From an uncultured Clostridia bacterium (GTDB taxonomy: Bacteria; Bacillota_A; Clostridia; Christensenellales; Aristaeellaceae), in assembly GCA_934645275.1 (NCBI GenBank), contig CAKUDW010000012.1:1-19005 (forward strand): 19,005 bases of DNA. The letters run 5' to 3'. Below are positions 7,479-14,990 of the stretch, in pieces. The translations under genes were made by a program, and so were the position numbers. The notes beneath the pieces were generated by a model. It was not told the DNA's origin, did no database searches, and was given only the letters and a program-made list of their open reading frames with translations. Every line of letters starts with the position of its first letter. The stretch's first letter is position 1.

Positions 7479-9230
7479 ATGCTGAAAAAGCTTGCGGGCT
7501 GCATTCGGGAATACAAAAAGCCCACCCTCGTCACGCTGGTTCTGATCGTACTAGAGGTTGTGATTGAGGTCATTATCCCGTTCATTACAGCCAATCTGGT
7601 AAACCAGATCAAGGCGGGCGTACCCATCGCCGAAGTGCTCGAAGTGGGCGCGGTGCTGGTTGGGCTGGCGTTGGTATCGCTGGCCTGCGGCGGCGGCGCG
7701 GGTGTAAGCTGCGCGCGCGCATCGGCAGGCTTCGCGCGCAACCTGCGCCACGACGCATTTGCACGCATTCAGGCCTATTCGTTTGAAAATATCGATAAAT
7801 TCTCCTCTGCGTCGCTGGTAACGCGCATGACTACGGACGTAAGCAACGTGCAGATGGCGTATATGATGCTCATCCGTACGGCAGTGCGCTGCCCGCTGAT
7901 GTTCATCTTCTCCATCACAATGGCCTATATCATGGGCGGCGCGCTGGCCACCACGTTCGTCATCGTGGTACCTCTTCTAATCTTCGGGCTGATGACAATC
8001 GCGCGCAAGGCAATGCCGGCGTTTCGCAGCGTGTTTAAGAAATACGACCGGCTGAACGAATCCATTGAAGAAAACGTGCGCGGCATGCGCGTGGTGAAGA
8101 GCTTCGCTCGCGAGGACTATGAAAAGCAGAAATTCAGCGCGGCCGCAGACAATATTCGCCGCGATTTCACGCGCGCCGAGCGCATCGTGGCGTTCAATGC
8201 GCCGCTGATGCAGTTCAGCATGTACTTCAACACCGCGTTCGTGCTGCTGGTGGGCGCAAAGCTTACCGTCACCAGTCGCGGCGCGACCGTGGACGTAGGC
8301 CAAATTTCGGCAATGCTAAACTATGGCATGCAGATTCTGATGTCGTTGATGATGTTGTCGATGATCTACGTGATGCTCACCATGTCGGCCGAATCTGCAC
8401 GCCGCATCTGCGAGGTGCTGGACGAGACGCCCGCGCTGGCTTCGCCGAGAAACGCCGAGACGCACGTAGCGGATGGCTCCGTCGATTTTGAAAATGTGAG
8501 CTTCAAGTACAGCGCTGGGGCGCAGAGCTTCGCGCTGTCGGATGTAAACCTCCACATTCCCTCCGGCATGACGGTAGGTATACTCGGCGGCACAGGTTCG
8601 AGCAAGTCCACGCTGGTGCAGTTGATTCCGCGCCTCTATGACGCGACCGAGGGCCGCGTGAAGGTCGGTGGGCTGGATGTGCGCCGCTACGATCTGGAAG
8701 CGCTGCGCGGCGCGGTGGCGATGGTGCTGCAAAAGAACCTGCTGTTCTCCGGAACGATTGCCGAAAACCTGCGCTGGGGCAATCCGAACGCCACGGATGA
8801 GGAACTGCGCGAAGCCTGCCGCCTGGCACAGGCAGACGAATTTGTCAGCGCCTTCCCGGACGGCTACAACACCCACATCGAACAGGGCGGCGCAAACGTC
8901 TCCGGCGGCCAGAAACAGCGCCTGTGCATTGCGCGCGCGCTGCTGAAGAAGCCGAAAATACTGATTATGGACGATTCCACCTCCGCCGTGGACACCCGCA
9001 CCGACGCGCTGATTCGCGAGGGCCTGCGCAAGTACATTCCCGAAACCACGAAGATCATCATCGCGCAGCGCGTGGCCTCCGTGCAGGATGCCGACCTGAT
9101 CCTCGTGATGGACGGCGGCCGAATTGCCGCCATGGGCACGCACGCGGAGCTGCTCGCATCCAACGAAATCTACCGCGAGGTCTATACCTCGCAGACGATG
9201 GGAGGCGCAGAAGATGAAGCAGATGAATAA
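7479..9230 (+). CDS. ABC exporter half-transporter, degenerate-site subunit (LmrC/YheI-like)
   Basis: 583 residues: an N-terminal six-helix membrane domain (about 1-310) fused to a nucleotide-binding domain. Its own ATP site is altered. The Walker A GGTGSSKST (370-378) has Ser in place of the last Gly. Walker B ILIMDD has Asp499 where the catalytic Glu belongs, and the switch His is Gln530 (IIIAQRVASV). The signature NVSGGQ (473-478) is intact. This is the known pattern of the non-hydrolysing subunit in heterodimeric exporters such as LmrCD, BmrCD and TM287/288. The partner gene overlaps its end by 17 bases. It probably exports drugs or amphiphiles; the substrate is not shown by sequence. Confidence 0.93.
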   Translation: MLKKLAGCIREYKKPTLVTLVLIVLEVVIEVIIPFITANLVNQIKAGVPIAEVLEVGAVLVGLALVSLACGGGAGVSCARASAGFARNLRHDAFARIQAYSFENIDKFSSASLVTRMTTDVSNVQMAYMMLIRTAVRCPLMFIFSITMAYIMGGALATTFVIVVPLLIFGLMTIARKAMPAFRSVFKKYDRLNESIEENVRGMRVVKSFAREDYEKQKFSAAADNIRRDFTRAERIVAFNAPLMQFSMYFNTAFVLLVGAKLTVTSRGATVDVGQISAMLNYGMQILMSLMMLSMIYVMLTMSAESARRICEVLDETPALASPRNAETHVADGSVDFENVSFKYSAGAQSFALSDVNLHIPSGMTVGILGGTGSSKSTLVQLIPRLYDATEGRVKVGGLDVRRYDLEALRGAVAMVLQKNLLFSGTIAENLRWGNPNATDEELREACRLAQADEFVSAFPDGYNTHIEQGGANVSGGQKQRLCIARALLKKPKILIMDDSTSAVDTRTDALIREGLRKYIPETTKIIIAQRVASVQDADLILVMDGGRIAAMGTHAELLASNEIYREVYTSQTMGGAEDEADE

Positions 9231-11133
9231 GCCCGTGCCGGGCGCAAGGGTGAGCACGAAGGGCGTGCTCGGCCGAATTCTGAAAATGCTGTATGCATAC
9301 TATCCGAAGCTCGTACCGCTCACGGCGGTGTGCATCCTGGTATCCGCGGCCACGGCAGCAGTGCCCTCCATATTCACGCAAAAGGTAATCGCCGTGATTC
9401 AGACCTGGTATGAAAGCGGCGACTGGGCGTCGGCGCGCGCTGAGATCATACCGCTGATCGCGCTGCTGATCGGCATATACATCGTATCCGTAGCCGCCAT
9501 CGCCGTATACACGCAGCTGATGGCCAACATCACGCAGGGCTTTCTGAGCCGGATGCGCTGCGCCATGTTCAACGGCATGCAGAACCTGCCCGTGCGCTTT
9601 TTTGACAGCAACAAGCACGGCGACATCATGTCCTACTACACCAACGATATCGATACCCTGCGCCAGCTGGTTTCGCAGGCCATGCCCACGCTGCTGCGCG
9701 CGGGTACCCTGGTGATCTGCGTGCTGGGCATCATGCTGTATTACAGCCTGTGGATGACGCTGGTAGTGCTGCTGGGCGTAGTGTTGATGCTGCTGGTTTC
9801 CAAGAAGCTGGGCGGCGGCAGCGCGAAATTCTTCATTCGTCAGCAGCGCACGCTGGGCCGCGCCGAGGGCTACATTCAGGAAATCATGAACGGCCAGAAG
9901 GTCGTGAAGGTATTCAACCATGAGCACGCCTGTCAGAAGGATTTTGACGAGGTGAACGACGCGCTCTTCGAGGACAGCAGCCGCGCCAACGCCTACGCCA
10001 ACACGCTGGGGCCGATCATCATGAACATCGGCAACATCACCTACGTGCTGGTGGCTGTAGCGGGCGGCCTGTTCCTGTTGTCGGGGTTAAAGAACATATC
10101 GCTTTCCGGCATGGCGTTTGAACTGAGCATTGTGGTGCCCTTTCTAAATATGACCAAGCAGTTCACCGGCAACGTCAACCAGGTATCCCAGCAAATCAAC
10201 GCCATCGTGATGGGCCTTGCGGGCGCGCAGCGCATATTTACGCTGATGGATCAGCAGCCCGAAACCGACGACGGCTACGTGACGCTGGTAAACGCCGAGG
10301 AAAATGCAGACGGCACGCTGCGCGAGACTGACCATCGCACCGGTGTCTGGGCCTGGAAGCATCCGCACCAGGCCAGCGGCGAGGTGACCTATACGCGGCT
10401 GCGCGGCGATGTGCGGCTGGTGAACGTTGACTTTGCCTATGAGGAAGGCAAGGATGTGCTGCACGATGTGACGCTTTACGCCGAGCCCGGCCAGAAGGTG
10501 GCCTTTGTAGGCGCGACCGGCGCGGGCAAGACCACCATTACCAACCTCATCAACCGCTTCTACGACATCGCCGACGGCAAGATCCGTTATGACGGCATCA
10601 ACATCAACAAGATCAGGAAGGCCGATCTGCGCCGCAGTCTGGGCGTGGTGCTTCAGGATACGAACCTGTTTACCGGCACGGTAATGGACAACATCCGCTA
10701 CGGCAAGCTCGATGCGACGGACGAGGAATGCCGCCAGGCAGCGAAGCTGGCGGGCGCGGACGATTTCATCACCCGCCTGCCCAAGGGCTACGATACACCA
10801 CTGGAAAACAACGGCGCGAATCTCTCCCAGGGCCAGCGCCAGCTGATCGCCATTGCGCGCGCCGCCGTGGCTGATCCGCCGGTCATGGTGTTGGACGAAG
10901 CGACTTCCTCCATCGACACGCGCACCGAGGCCATCGTGCAGCGCGGCATGGACAAGCTGATGGAGGGCAGAACCGTGTTCGTCATCGCGCACCGGCTCTC
11001 CACCGTCAAGAATGCCGACGTCATCATGGTGTTGGATCACGGCCGCATCATTGAACGCGGCAGCCATGAAAAGCTGATTGCCGAAAGAGGAACTTATTAT
11101 CAACTCTATACCGGCGCATTTGAATTGGAATAA
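9214..11133 (+). CDS. ABC exporter half-transporter, catalytic subunit (LmrD/YheH-like)
   Basis: 639 residues from the ATG at 9214, chosen because GGGAGG lies 9 bases before it. The frame extends upstream to 9124, but that part only shadows the previous gene. A six-helix membrane domain (about 20-335) is followed by a linker of some 50 residues with VWAWKHPHQ, typical of this subfamily. The ATPase domain is fully canonical: Walker A GATGAGKTT (433-441), signature LSQGQ (537-541), Walker B MVLDEA with Glu562, and His593 in the switch loop. Paired with the upstream subunit it would give one working and one degenerate ATP site. A terminator follows 21 bases past the stop. Confidence 0.93.
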   Translation: MKQMNKPVPGARVSTKGVLGRILKMLYAYYPKLVPLTAVCILVSAATAAVPSIFTQKVIAVIQTWYESGDWASARAEIIPLIALLIGIYIVSVAAIAVYTQLMANITQGFLSRMRCAMFNGMQNLPVRFFDSNKHGDIMSYYTNDIDTLRQLVSQAMPTLLRAGTLVICVLGIMLYYSLWMTLVVLLGVVLMLLVSKKLGGGSAKFFIRQQRTLGRAEGYIQEIMNGQKVVKVFNHEHACQKDFDEVNDALFEDSSRANAYANTLGPIIMNIGNITYVLVAVAGGLFLLSGLKNISLSGMAFELSIVVPFLNMTKQFTGNVNQVSQQINAIVMGLAGAQRIFTLMDQQPETDDGYVTLVNAEENADGTLRETDHRTGVWAWKHPHQASGEVTYTRLRGDVRLVNVDFAYEEGKDVLHDVTLYAEPGQKVAFVGATGAGKTTITNLINRFYDIADGKIRYDGININKIRKADLRRSLGVVLQDTNLFTGTVMDNIRYGKLDATDEECRQAAKLAGADDFITRLPKGYDTPLENNGANLSQGQRQLIAIARAAVADPPVMVLDEATSSIDTRTEAIVQRGMDKLMEGRTVFVIAHRLSTVKNADVIMVLDHGRIIERGSHEKLIAERGTYYQLYTGAFELE

Positions 11134-11154
11134 ACATTGAACCGTTCCGTAAAT

Positions 11155-11197
11155 GCTGCGGCCGCGAAGGTTGAATTCGCGGCCGCAGCGCTGTTTT
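11155..11197 (+). terminator. Terminator of the marR-ABC operon
   Basis: A perfect 14-bp GC-rich stem (11155-11168 with 11176-11189), 7-nt loop, then GCTGTTTT. Confidence 0.88.
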
Positions 11198-11265
11198 GGG
11201 GAGAAGACAAAAGTGAAAACGGCGCATTTGCTTTCACACGGGCAATCTAAAAATGTATGAAGAAC

Positions 11266-11314
11266 GAATAAAAACAATACAGAACGGCATAGCCGCCGGA
11301 CTATACCGTTCTGT
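11266..11314 (-). terminator. Terminator of the aminotransferase gene (minus strand)
   Basis: A 14-bp stem (11279-11292 with 11301-11314), perfect in the minus-strand RNA if one U-G pair is allowed, has an 8-nt loop and is followed on the minus strand by ATTGTTTTTATT. It lies about 70 bases beyond the aminotransferase stop and faces the exporter terminator. Confidence 0.85.
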
Positions 11315-11386
11315 GCTTCAAAGTTCCCTTATTCAGCGGCGCTAAATCGACCTTTTTTGATTAACAACGCGATATAAGCGGCGCAA

Positions 11387-12589
11387 TTACCGCCTGTGAT
11401 GCTTCAGGAAATCACCCAGCTCCTCCATTGCCTCCGCGAGCTGTGCCGGTTCAGGCAGCATGACGATGCGGAACCGCATGTCCTCGTGCCAATCGAAACC
11501 GTCGCCCGGAATGACCAGAATGTGCTTCTCGTGCAGAAACTTTATGGAGAAATCGTGCGCGTCCTCGAAGTTATACAGTTTCTGATCGAGCCCCGGGAAC
11601 AGGTAGAACGCCGCATGATTTGTGACGTAGTGAACGCCTTCAATCTTCTTCAAGCCGTCGATCACCGCCCTGCGCTGCTCGTACAGCCTGCCGCCGGGCA
11701 CGATCATGTTCTGCGTACTGGCGCGATCCGCCATTGCCGCCGGAATGACCAGCTGGGTCAGCGCGTTTCCGCACAGGCGCATGGCGGCCAGCTGCATTAC
11801 GCCGCCCTTGACCTCTTCCAGCCCAGGGCCGGAAAACACCATCCAGCCGCAACGGAAACCGCATACGATATGGCTCTTGGACAGCCCGTTGAACGTGATG
11901 CAGGGCAAATCGGGCGCGAGCGCCGCAATGGACTCGTGCGCTATGCCATCCATTACCAGGCGATCATAGATCTCATCTGCCAGCAGCACCAGATGATTCT
12001 GGCGGGCAATCTCTGCAATCTCCATCAGGACCTCGTGACTGTATACCACACCCGTGGGGTTGTTCGGGTTGATGATCAGAATTGCCTTGGTGCGGTCGTT
12101 GATCTTGCTGCGAATGTCGTCCGGATCGGGATTCCAGTCATTTTCAGGATCACAGCGATAGAAGCGCGGCACGCCGCCGCAGAGATAAGCGTTGTTGCTC
12201 CACAGCGAATAGCACGGAGACGGCAGCAAAATCTCGTCGCCCGCTCCGATCAGCGCGGAGACGACCATGGACGCCGCTTCGCTGACGCCGTTGCAGATGA
12301 ACACGTCGTCCGGCGTAACGCCCTGCAAGCCACGGGAAGCGTGGTACGCGCAGATGGAATCGCGCGCCTCGATCATGCCGCGCACATCGCAGTACGGCAC
12401 GGCCCGATCAATTTGAGCAGTCAGCGCTTCGCGCACGCTCGACGGCAGCTCAAAGCCAAAGCGCGCCGGATTACCGGTGTTCAGCTTGAGAATATGCGTG
12501 CCCTCCGCCTCCATGCGCAGCGCTTCCTGATACAGCGGGCCGCGAATATCGGAATGGACATGATCCAGATGATTGGAACGAGAAATCAT
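11387..12589 (-). CDS. Class I/II PLP-dependent aminotransferase, alanine-transaminase (AlaA)-like
   Basis: 400 residues, the usual size for fold-type I aminotransferases. Visible landmarks: LNTGNPARFGF near the N-terminus (36-46), the NPNNPTG substrate/cofactor loop (174-180), ADEIYD with Asp205 that pairs with the PLP ring nitrogen, the Schiff-base Lys238 in NGLSKSH, and Arg246 in GFRCGW. The N-terminal block resembles AlaA-type glutamate-pyruvate transaminases. The reaction is probably alanine plus 2-oxoglutarate to pyruvate plus glutamate, but aspartate or other substrates cannot be excluded. It has its own promoter, a strong GGAGG 8 bases from the ATG, and its own terminator, so it is monocistronic. 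Confidence 0.88.
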   Translation of the reverse strand: MISRSNHLDHVHSDIRGPLYQEALRMEAEGTHILKLNTGNPARFGFELPSSVREALTAQIDRAVPYCDVRGMIEARDSICAYHASRGLQGVTPDDVFICNGVSEAASMVVSALIGAGDEILLPSPCYSLWSNNAYLCGGVPRFYRCDPENDWNPDPDDIRSKINDRTKAILIINPNNPTGVVYSHEVLMEIAEIARQNHLVLLADEIYDRLVMDGIAHESIAALAPDLPCITFNGLSKSHIVCGFRCGWMVFSGPGLEEVKGGVMQLAAMRLCGNALTQLVIPAAMADRASTQNMIVPGGRLYEQRRAVIDGLKKIEGVHYVTNHAAFYLFPGLDQKLYNFEDAHDFSIKFLHEKHILVIPGDGFDWHEDMRFRIVMLPEPAQLAEAMEELGDFLKHHRR

Positions 12590-12658
12590 TTCTTAAGCCT
12601 CCAGAGCAAATGATCGATGCGCAACGCATCGGCTGAATACAATTCAGGACGTTATTTT

Positions 12659-12687
12659 AGTATATCACCATTCCGCGCGCCTGTCCA
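12659..12687 (-). promoter_or_regulatory. Promoter of the aminotransferase gene
   Basis: On the minus strand, TGGACA (12687-12682), a 17-bp spacer and TATACT (12664-12659). The 5' leader of about 60 bases contains a 7-bp hairpin (12615-12631, CGATGCG/CGCATCG with a 3-nt loop) ahead of the ribosome site; its role, if any, is unclear. Confidence 0.75.
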
Positions 12688-12745
12688 CGCATTCTTTGTT
12701 TAGAGCGTGTTTCAAAAACTCTGGCTTCGCTAACTCCTGATCCTT

Positions 12746-12790
12746 AAGCAAAATCCGGCGGTTCCTGCAAAGAACCGCCGGATTTTGCTT
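12746..12790 (-). terminator. Long symmetrical hairpin, terminator of the Nudix operon
   Basis: A perfect 19-bp stem (12746-12764 with 12772-12790) with a 7-nt loop. It has A-rich 5' and T-rich 3' edges, so it can read as a terminator on either strand. It lies about 70 bases beyond the stop of the peptidoglycan-binding protein gene on the minus strand. The rest of 12690-12862 shows an imperfect CTTGCCAAAAA/TTTTTGACAAG hairpin and no gene. Confidence 0.8.
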
Positions 12791-12862
12791 GTCAAAAAGA
12801 TTTTTGGCAAGCCTGTGGGCGGGGAAGCGAGATCCCCCTGTTTTTTAGCAAACTGAACCTCA

Positions 12863-13855
12863 TCAGAAATTATCCAGATTCAGCGCCGCGCTGCCAACGC
12901 CATCCTCTCCACCTGCAAGACTGTCGTCATTTTGCGTGAGGGTATACTTCATGCCCTCTTTCAGCGTGACGGTCTGTTCGTTCTCGCCAAAGAGCATGGC
13001 CTCGTAGTTGCCCGCGTCGCCAAAGGCGTCGTCGAGACCGTACCAGTTCTCGCCCGCACCCAGATGCACGGAATAATTGCCACCGGGCAGTCTGACCGAC
13101 GCGCGCCCCTCCTGGCCAATGAACAGTGCCGAAACAAGTTTGCCACCCAGATAGAGCTTGGCCAGCGTAGCCTGCCCTTCAGGCTGACCCTGTACCACCA
13201 GCACCAGCTGCATGCCTCGGCCTTCCAGATCGTCTGCGCGGTAAATTTCGCCTGTCGCGGGCCAGGGCTGCGCGCATGCTTCAGCACGCGCCGCGCCGTC
13301 GCTCCAGCCGCAGGCGGCAAACAGCTGCGCCGCACGATAGCCACGTCCCGCTGCCAAATCTGCGCAGGCCAGCCAGTAGCTCATTTCGCCCTCTTCAAAG
13401 CCCGCGCCACGAATCAGCGCTTCGGCGTTCTCCGGGCTCTGACGCACGCGCAACCACAGCACAAGCCGTGCAAAGCACGCTGCATCCGCCGTATCCACGG
13501 GCGCCGCGCCAAATTCCGCACGCGCTTCGTTGAGTGCGGCAAAAGTCTTGGAGCCGGCGTTGCCGTCCACATAGATCGTCGCGCCGAGCGCTTTCAGCAG
13601 CTTTTGCAGCCCTCTTGCGGCCTGATTTTTCGTACCTGGCCGAATCGTCTCGCCTGCGGACAGCACTTCCCACGCGCCGTTATAGTCCGCGTCGTCCAGC
13701 TCGTCAAGCGCTGCGCGCACAGTTTCATCGTTCAGCACAGCATCCGCCGCCTCCAGCGTTGCAGCTCCATTCGTCTCGACCGCTTCGGCACAGGCCGCGC
13801 CCAGCAGCATCAGCACAGCCAACAGCGCCGCCAGCATTCCCCTAATTCTTCTCAT
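12863..13855 (-). CDS. Secreted protein with peptidoglycan-binding domain, TPR-like unit and beta domain
   Basis: 330 residues from the ATG at 13855, preferred over an in-frame GTG at 13876 because the signal peptide then begins MRRIRGML and AAGGGAG sits 11 bases upstream. Signal peptide 1-25 ends ACAEA, a signal peptidase I site; the Cys is not in a good lipobox. Residues 66-136 fit a PG_binding_1-type helical domain (GTKNQAARGLQKLLKALG, then VDGNAGSKTFAAL). Residues 155-195 contain a TPR-like unit (YWLACADLAAGRGYRAAQLF). The C-terminal part (205-320) looks like an all-beta domain with RLPGGNYSVHLGAGENWYG. It is probably a cell-wall-associated protein with no catalytic motif seen. The ATG is 7 bases after the Nudix stop, so they share a transcript. 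Confidence 0.8.
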   Translation of the reverse strand: MRRIRGMLAALLAVLMLLGAACAEAVETNGAATLEAADAVLNDETVRAALDELDDADYNGAWEVLSAGETIRPGTKNQAARGLQKLLKALGATIYVDGNAGSKTFAALNEARAEFGAAPVDTADAACFARLVLWLRVRQSPENAEALIRGAGFEEGEMSYWLACADLAAGRGYRAAQLFAACGWSDGAARAEACAQPWPATGEIYRADDLEGRGMQLVLVVQGQPEGQATLAKLYLGGKLVSALFIGQEGRASVRLPGGNYSVHLGAGENWYGLDDAFGDAGNYEAMLFGENEQTVTLKEGMKYTLTQNDDSLAGGEDGVGSAALNLDNF

Positions 13856-13862
13856 ATCGCAT

Positions 13863-14438
13863 CTATCTCCCTTCACGCTTTACAAATTCCACAAGTTTCT
13901 GATTGAGCTTCGCATATATGTGCACCTGGAACCACGGCTCCGTAGACGCCACCACCGCATCCGCCAGTGCAAACCACTTTACGCCGCTATTCTCATCAGT
14001 CTTGGCGCGCAGCGGTTGATTCTCGTCAGCTTCAAGCAGGTAGGTAAAATTCAGGTGCAGGTGGCTGGAAACGTATTCGCCGCGCTTCACATGGCCGTCC
14101 ACCGTGAGCGCCTCCATGGAAAAAATTTCTGTCGAAAGCGGCCGCACGCGCGCAATGCCGCTCTCCTCGCGCACCTCGCGCAGCGCTACGCCCAGCAAAT
14201 CGCGTTCCCCATCGGCATGGCCACCGAGCCAGCTCCACGAATTGTAGATATTGTGATACGCCATCAGCGCCCTGCTGCGCGCGGGATTGACCACCCACGC
14301 CGACGCCGTGACATGAGCCAGGCGATTTTCGCGGGTAAACACGTCGTCAAAGCGCTCGATGCAACCCTGAATCAACGTTTTGTCCCGAGCCTCCTGTTCG
14401 TTGAAGGGCACAAAGCGCTCAATCTGCCCACGCAGCAT
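13863..14438 (-). CDS. Nudix hydrolase
   Basis: 191 residues from the ATG at 14438, which has AGGGAGG 8 bases upstream and lies downstream of a strong promoter. The longer frame to 14603 would begin before the predicted transcript. The Nudix box covers residues 73-95. REVREESGI (87-95) supplies the metal-binding glutamates, but the first Glu of the consensus GX5EX7 is Arg79, with Glu78 one place off. The flanking WSWLGGHADGE is characteristic of a Clostridia/Bacilli Nudix subfamily of unknown substrate. The domain starts near residue 40 (HVTASAWVV) and ends about 180. It presumably cleaves a nucleoside diphosphate derivative; the substrate cannot be named. It is first gene of the operon with the peptidoglycan-binding protein. 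Confidence 0.9.
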   Translation of the reverse strand: MLRGQIERFVPFNEQEARDKTLIQGCIERFDDVFTRENRLAHVTASAWVVNPARSRALMAYHNIYNSWSWLGGHADGERDLLGVALREVREESGIARVRPLSTEIFSMEALTVDGHVKRGEYVSSHLHLNFTYLLEADENQPLRAKTDENSGVKWFALADAVVASTEPWFQVHIYAKLNQKLVEFVKREGR

Positions 14439-14474
14439 GCATTCTGCCTCCCTGTCATATTTCCTTGCGGATCG

Positions 14475-14526
14475 GCGTGTTCCACTAGCCGCCGCCCTGC
14501 TTATGGCGGCGGCTAGTGGAACACGC
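14475..14526. repeat. Perfect 22-bp inverted repeat (large hairpin) in the Nudix operon leader
   Basis: Arms 14475-14496 and 14505-14526 match perfectly over 22 bp around an 8-nt loop (CTGCTTAT). No T tract follows on either strand, so it is not an ordinary terminator. On the minus strand it begins 3-4 bases after the predicted transcription start and ends about 36 bases before the Nudix start codon. Confidence 0.9.
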
Positions 14527-14535
14527 TGACAATTC

Positions 14536-14564
14536 ATAATAAACCCGCTGCGGGCATTTGTCAA
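14536..14564 (-). promoter_or_regulatory. Near-consensus promoter of the Nudix operon
   Basis: On the minus strand: TTGACA (14564-14559), a 17-bp spacer and TATTAT (14541-14536). The spacer holds the 11-bp palindrome CCCGCTGCGGG (14544-14554), a candidate repressor site. The start would be near 14529. Confidence 0.82.
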
Positions 14565-14781
14565 TGTGCGCCGCCGCGCCGGACGAGCCAAAAGAGACAT
14601 CAAAACAAATGATGTAAATGAATGGACTGAGCAATAACCTCTTACAACTTTCTACAAGATGACTTGCATTTTCAGAAGGCGGGCTCCATCTTTCTACAAA
14701 TTGATATAAAGGTGTGTCGATTTGCATCAAACCTGTAGAGAAATCTATCAGACACAAAACGACACACCACTTTCAATCTAA
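14565..14781. other. AT-richer intergenic stretch with short repeats, no gene supported
   Basis: No ORF here has a convincing ribosome site. CTTTCTACAA occurs twice, 42 bases apart (14648-14657 and 14690-14699), each followed further on by TTGCAT, and a 13-bp inverted repeat with one mismatch lies at 14711-14723 and 14756-14768 (GGTGTGTCG/CGACACACC). Composition is closer to the fic gene than to the Nudix operon. Confidence 0.4.
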
Positions 14782-14974
14782 TTAAGTATTGGTATTATTC
14801 CCAACTCCTCTAGCGATGTCTATAATCCCCTGAGCAGTCATTTTCCCAGACAAATCCGGCTGTTTCAAAAATATCCATTTCACATCCTCCAATCATTGAT
14901 GCATTGGGTTCTATTTCTTCATTGACGACGCAATACTCCTTATCCAATCAGCGAGCATATTCGTACTCCTCCAT
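14782..14974 (-). pseudogene. Possible eroded small gene behind fic
   Basis: Reading leftwards from ATG 14974, 16 bases after the fic stop, the frame gives MEEYEYAR, a TGA, then a 45-codon open stretch including NEEIEPNASMIGGCEMDIF and ending DCSGDYRHR. A second frame from ATG 14959, with a strong GGAGGA 8 bases upstream, gives MLADWIRS and soon stops. A third frame carries KQPDLSGKMTAQGIIDIARG and ends at TAA 14784-14782. The three frames look protein-like in turn, as expected of a gene of about 60 codons broken by one or two indels. Alternatively these are very short translated ORFs. I do not recognise a family. Confidence 0.3.
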
Positions 14975-14990
14975 TATATATGTTTGTCAT

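Noticed and set aside
10144..11277. 377-codon minus-strand ORF opposite the second ABC gene
   Set aside because: Shadow of the ATPase domain; it also runs across the operon terminator.
11396..12613. 405-codon plus-strand ORF antisense to the aminotransferase
   Set aside because: It is a mirror of GC-rich codon use; the minus-strand gene has PLP motifs, promoter, ribosome site and terminator, while the ORF has no recognisable domain.
12932..13906. 324-codon plus-strand ORF opposite the peptidoglycan-binding protein
   Set aside because: No domain, no ribosome site, and the minus-strand protein has a signal peptide and domain structure.
14485..14757. 90-codon minus-strand ORF ending in the large hairpin
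   Set aside because: No ribosome site before its ATG, and it would be translated straight through the Nudix promoter and hairpin.
14948..14974. In-frame TGA read as selenocysteine in the small ORF behind fic
   Set aside because: No SECIS-like hairpin or redox motif was seen, and neighbouring frames suggest indel damage instead.
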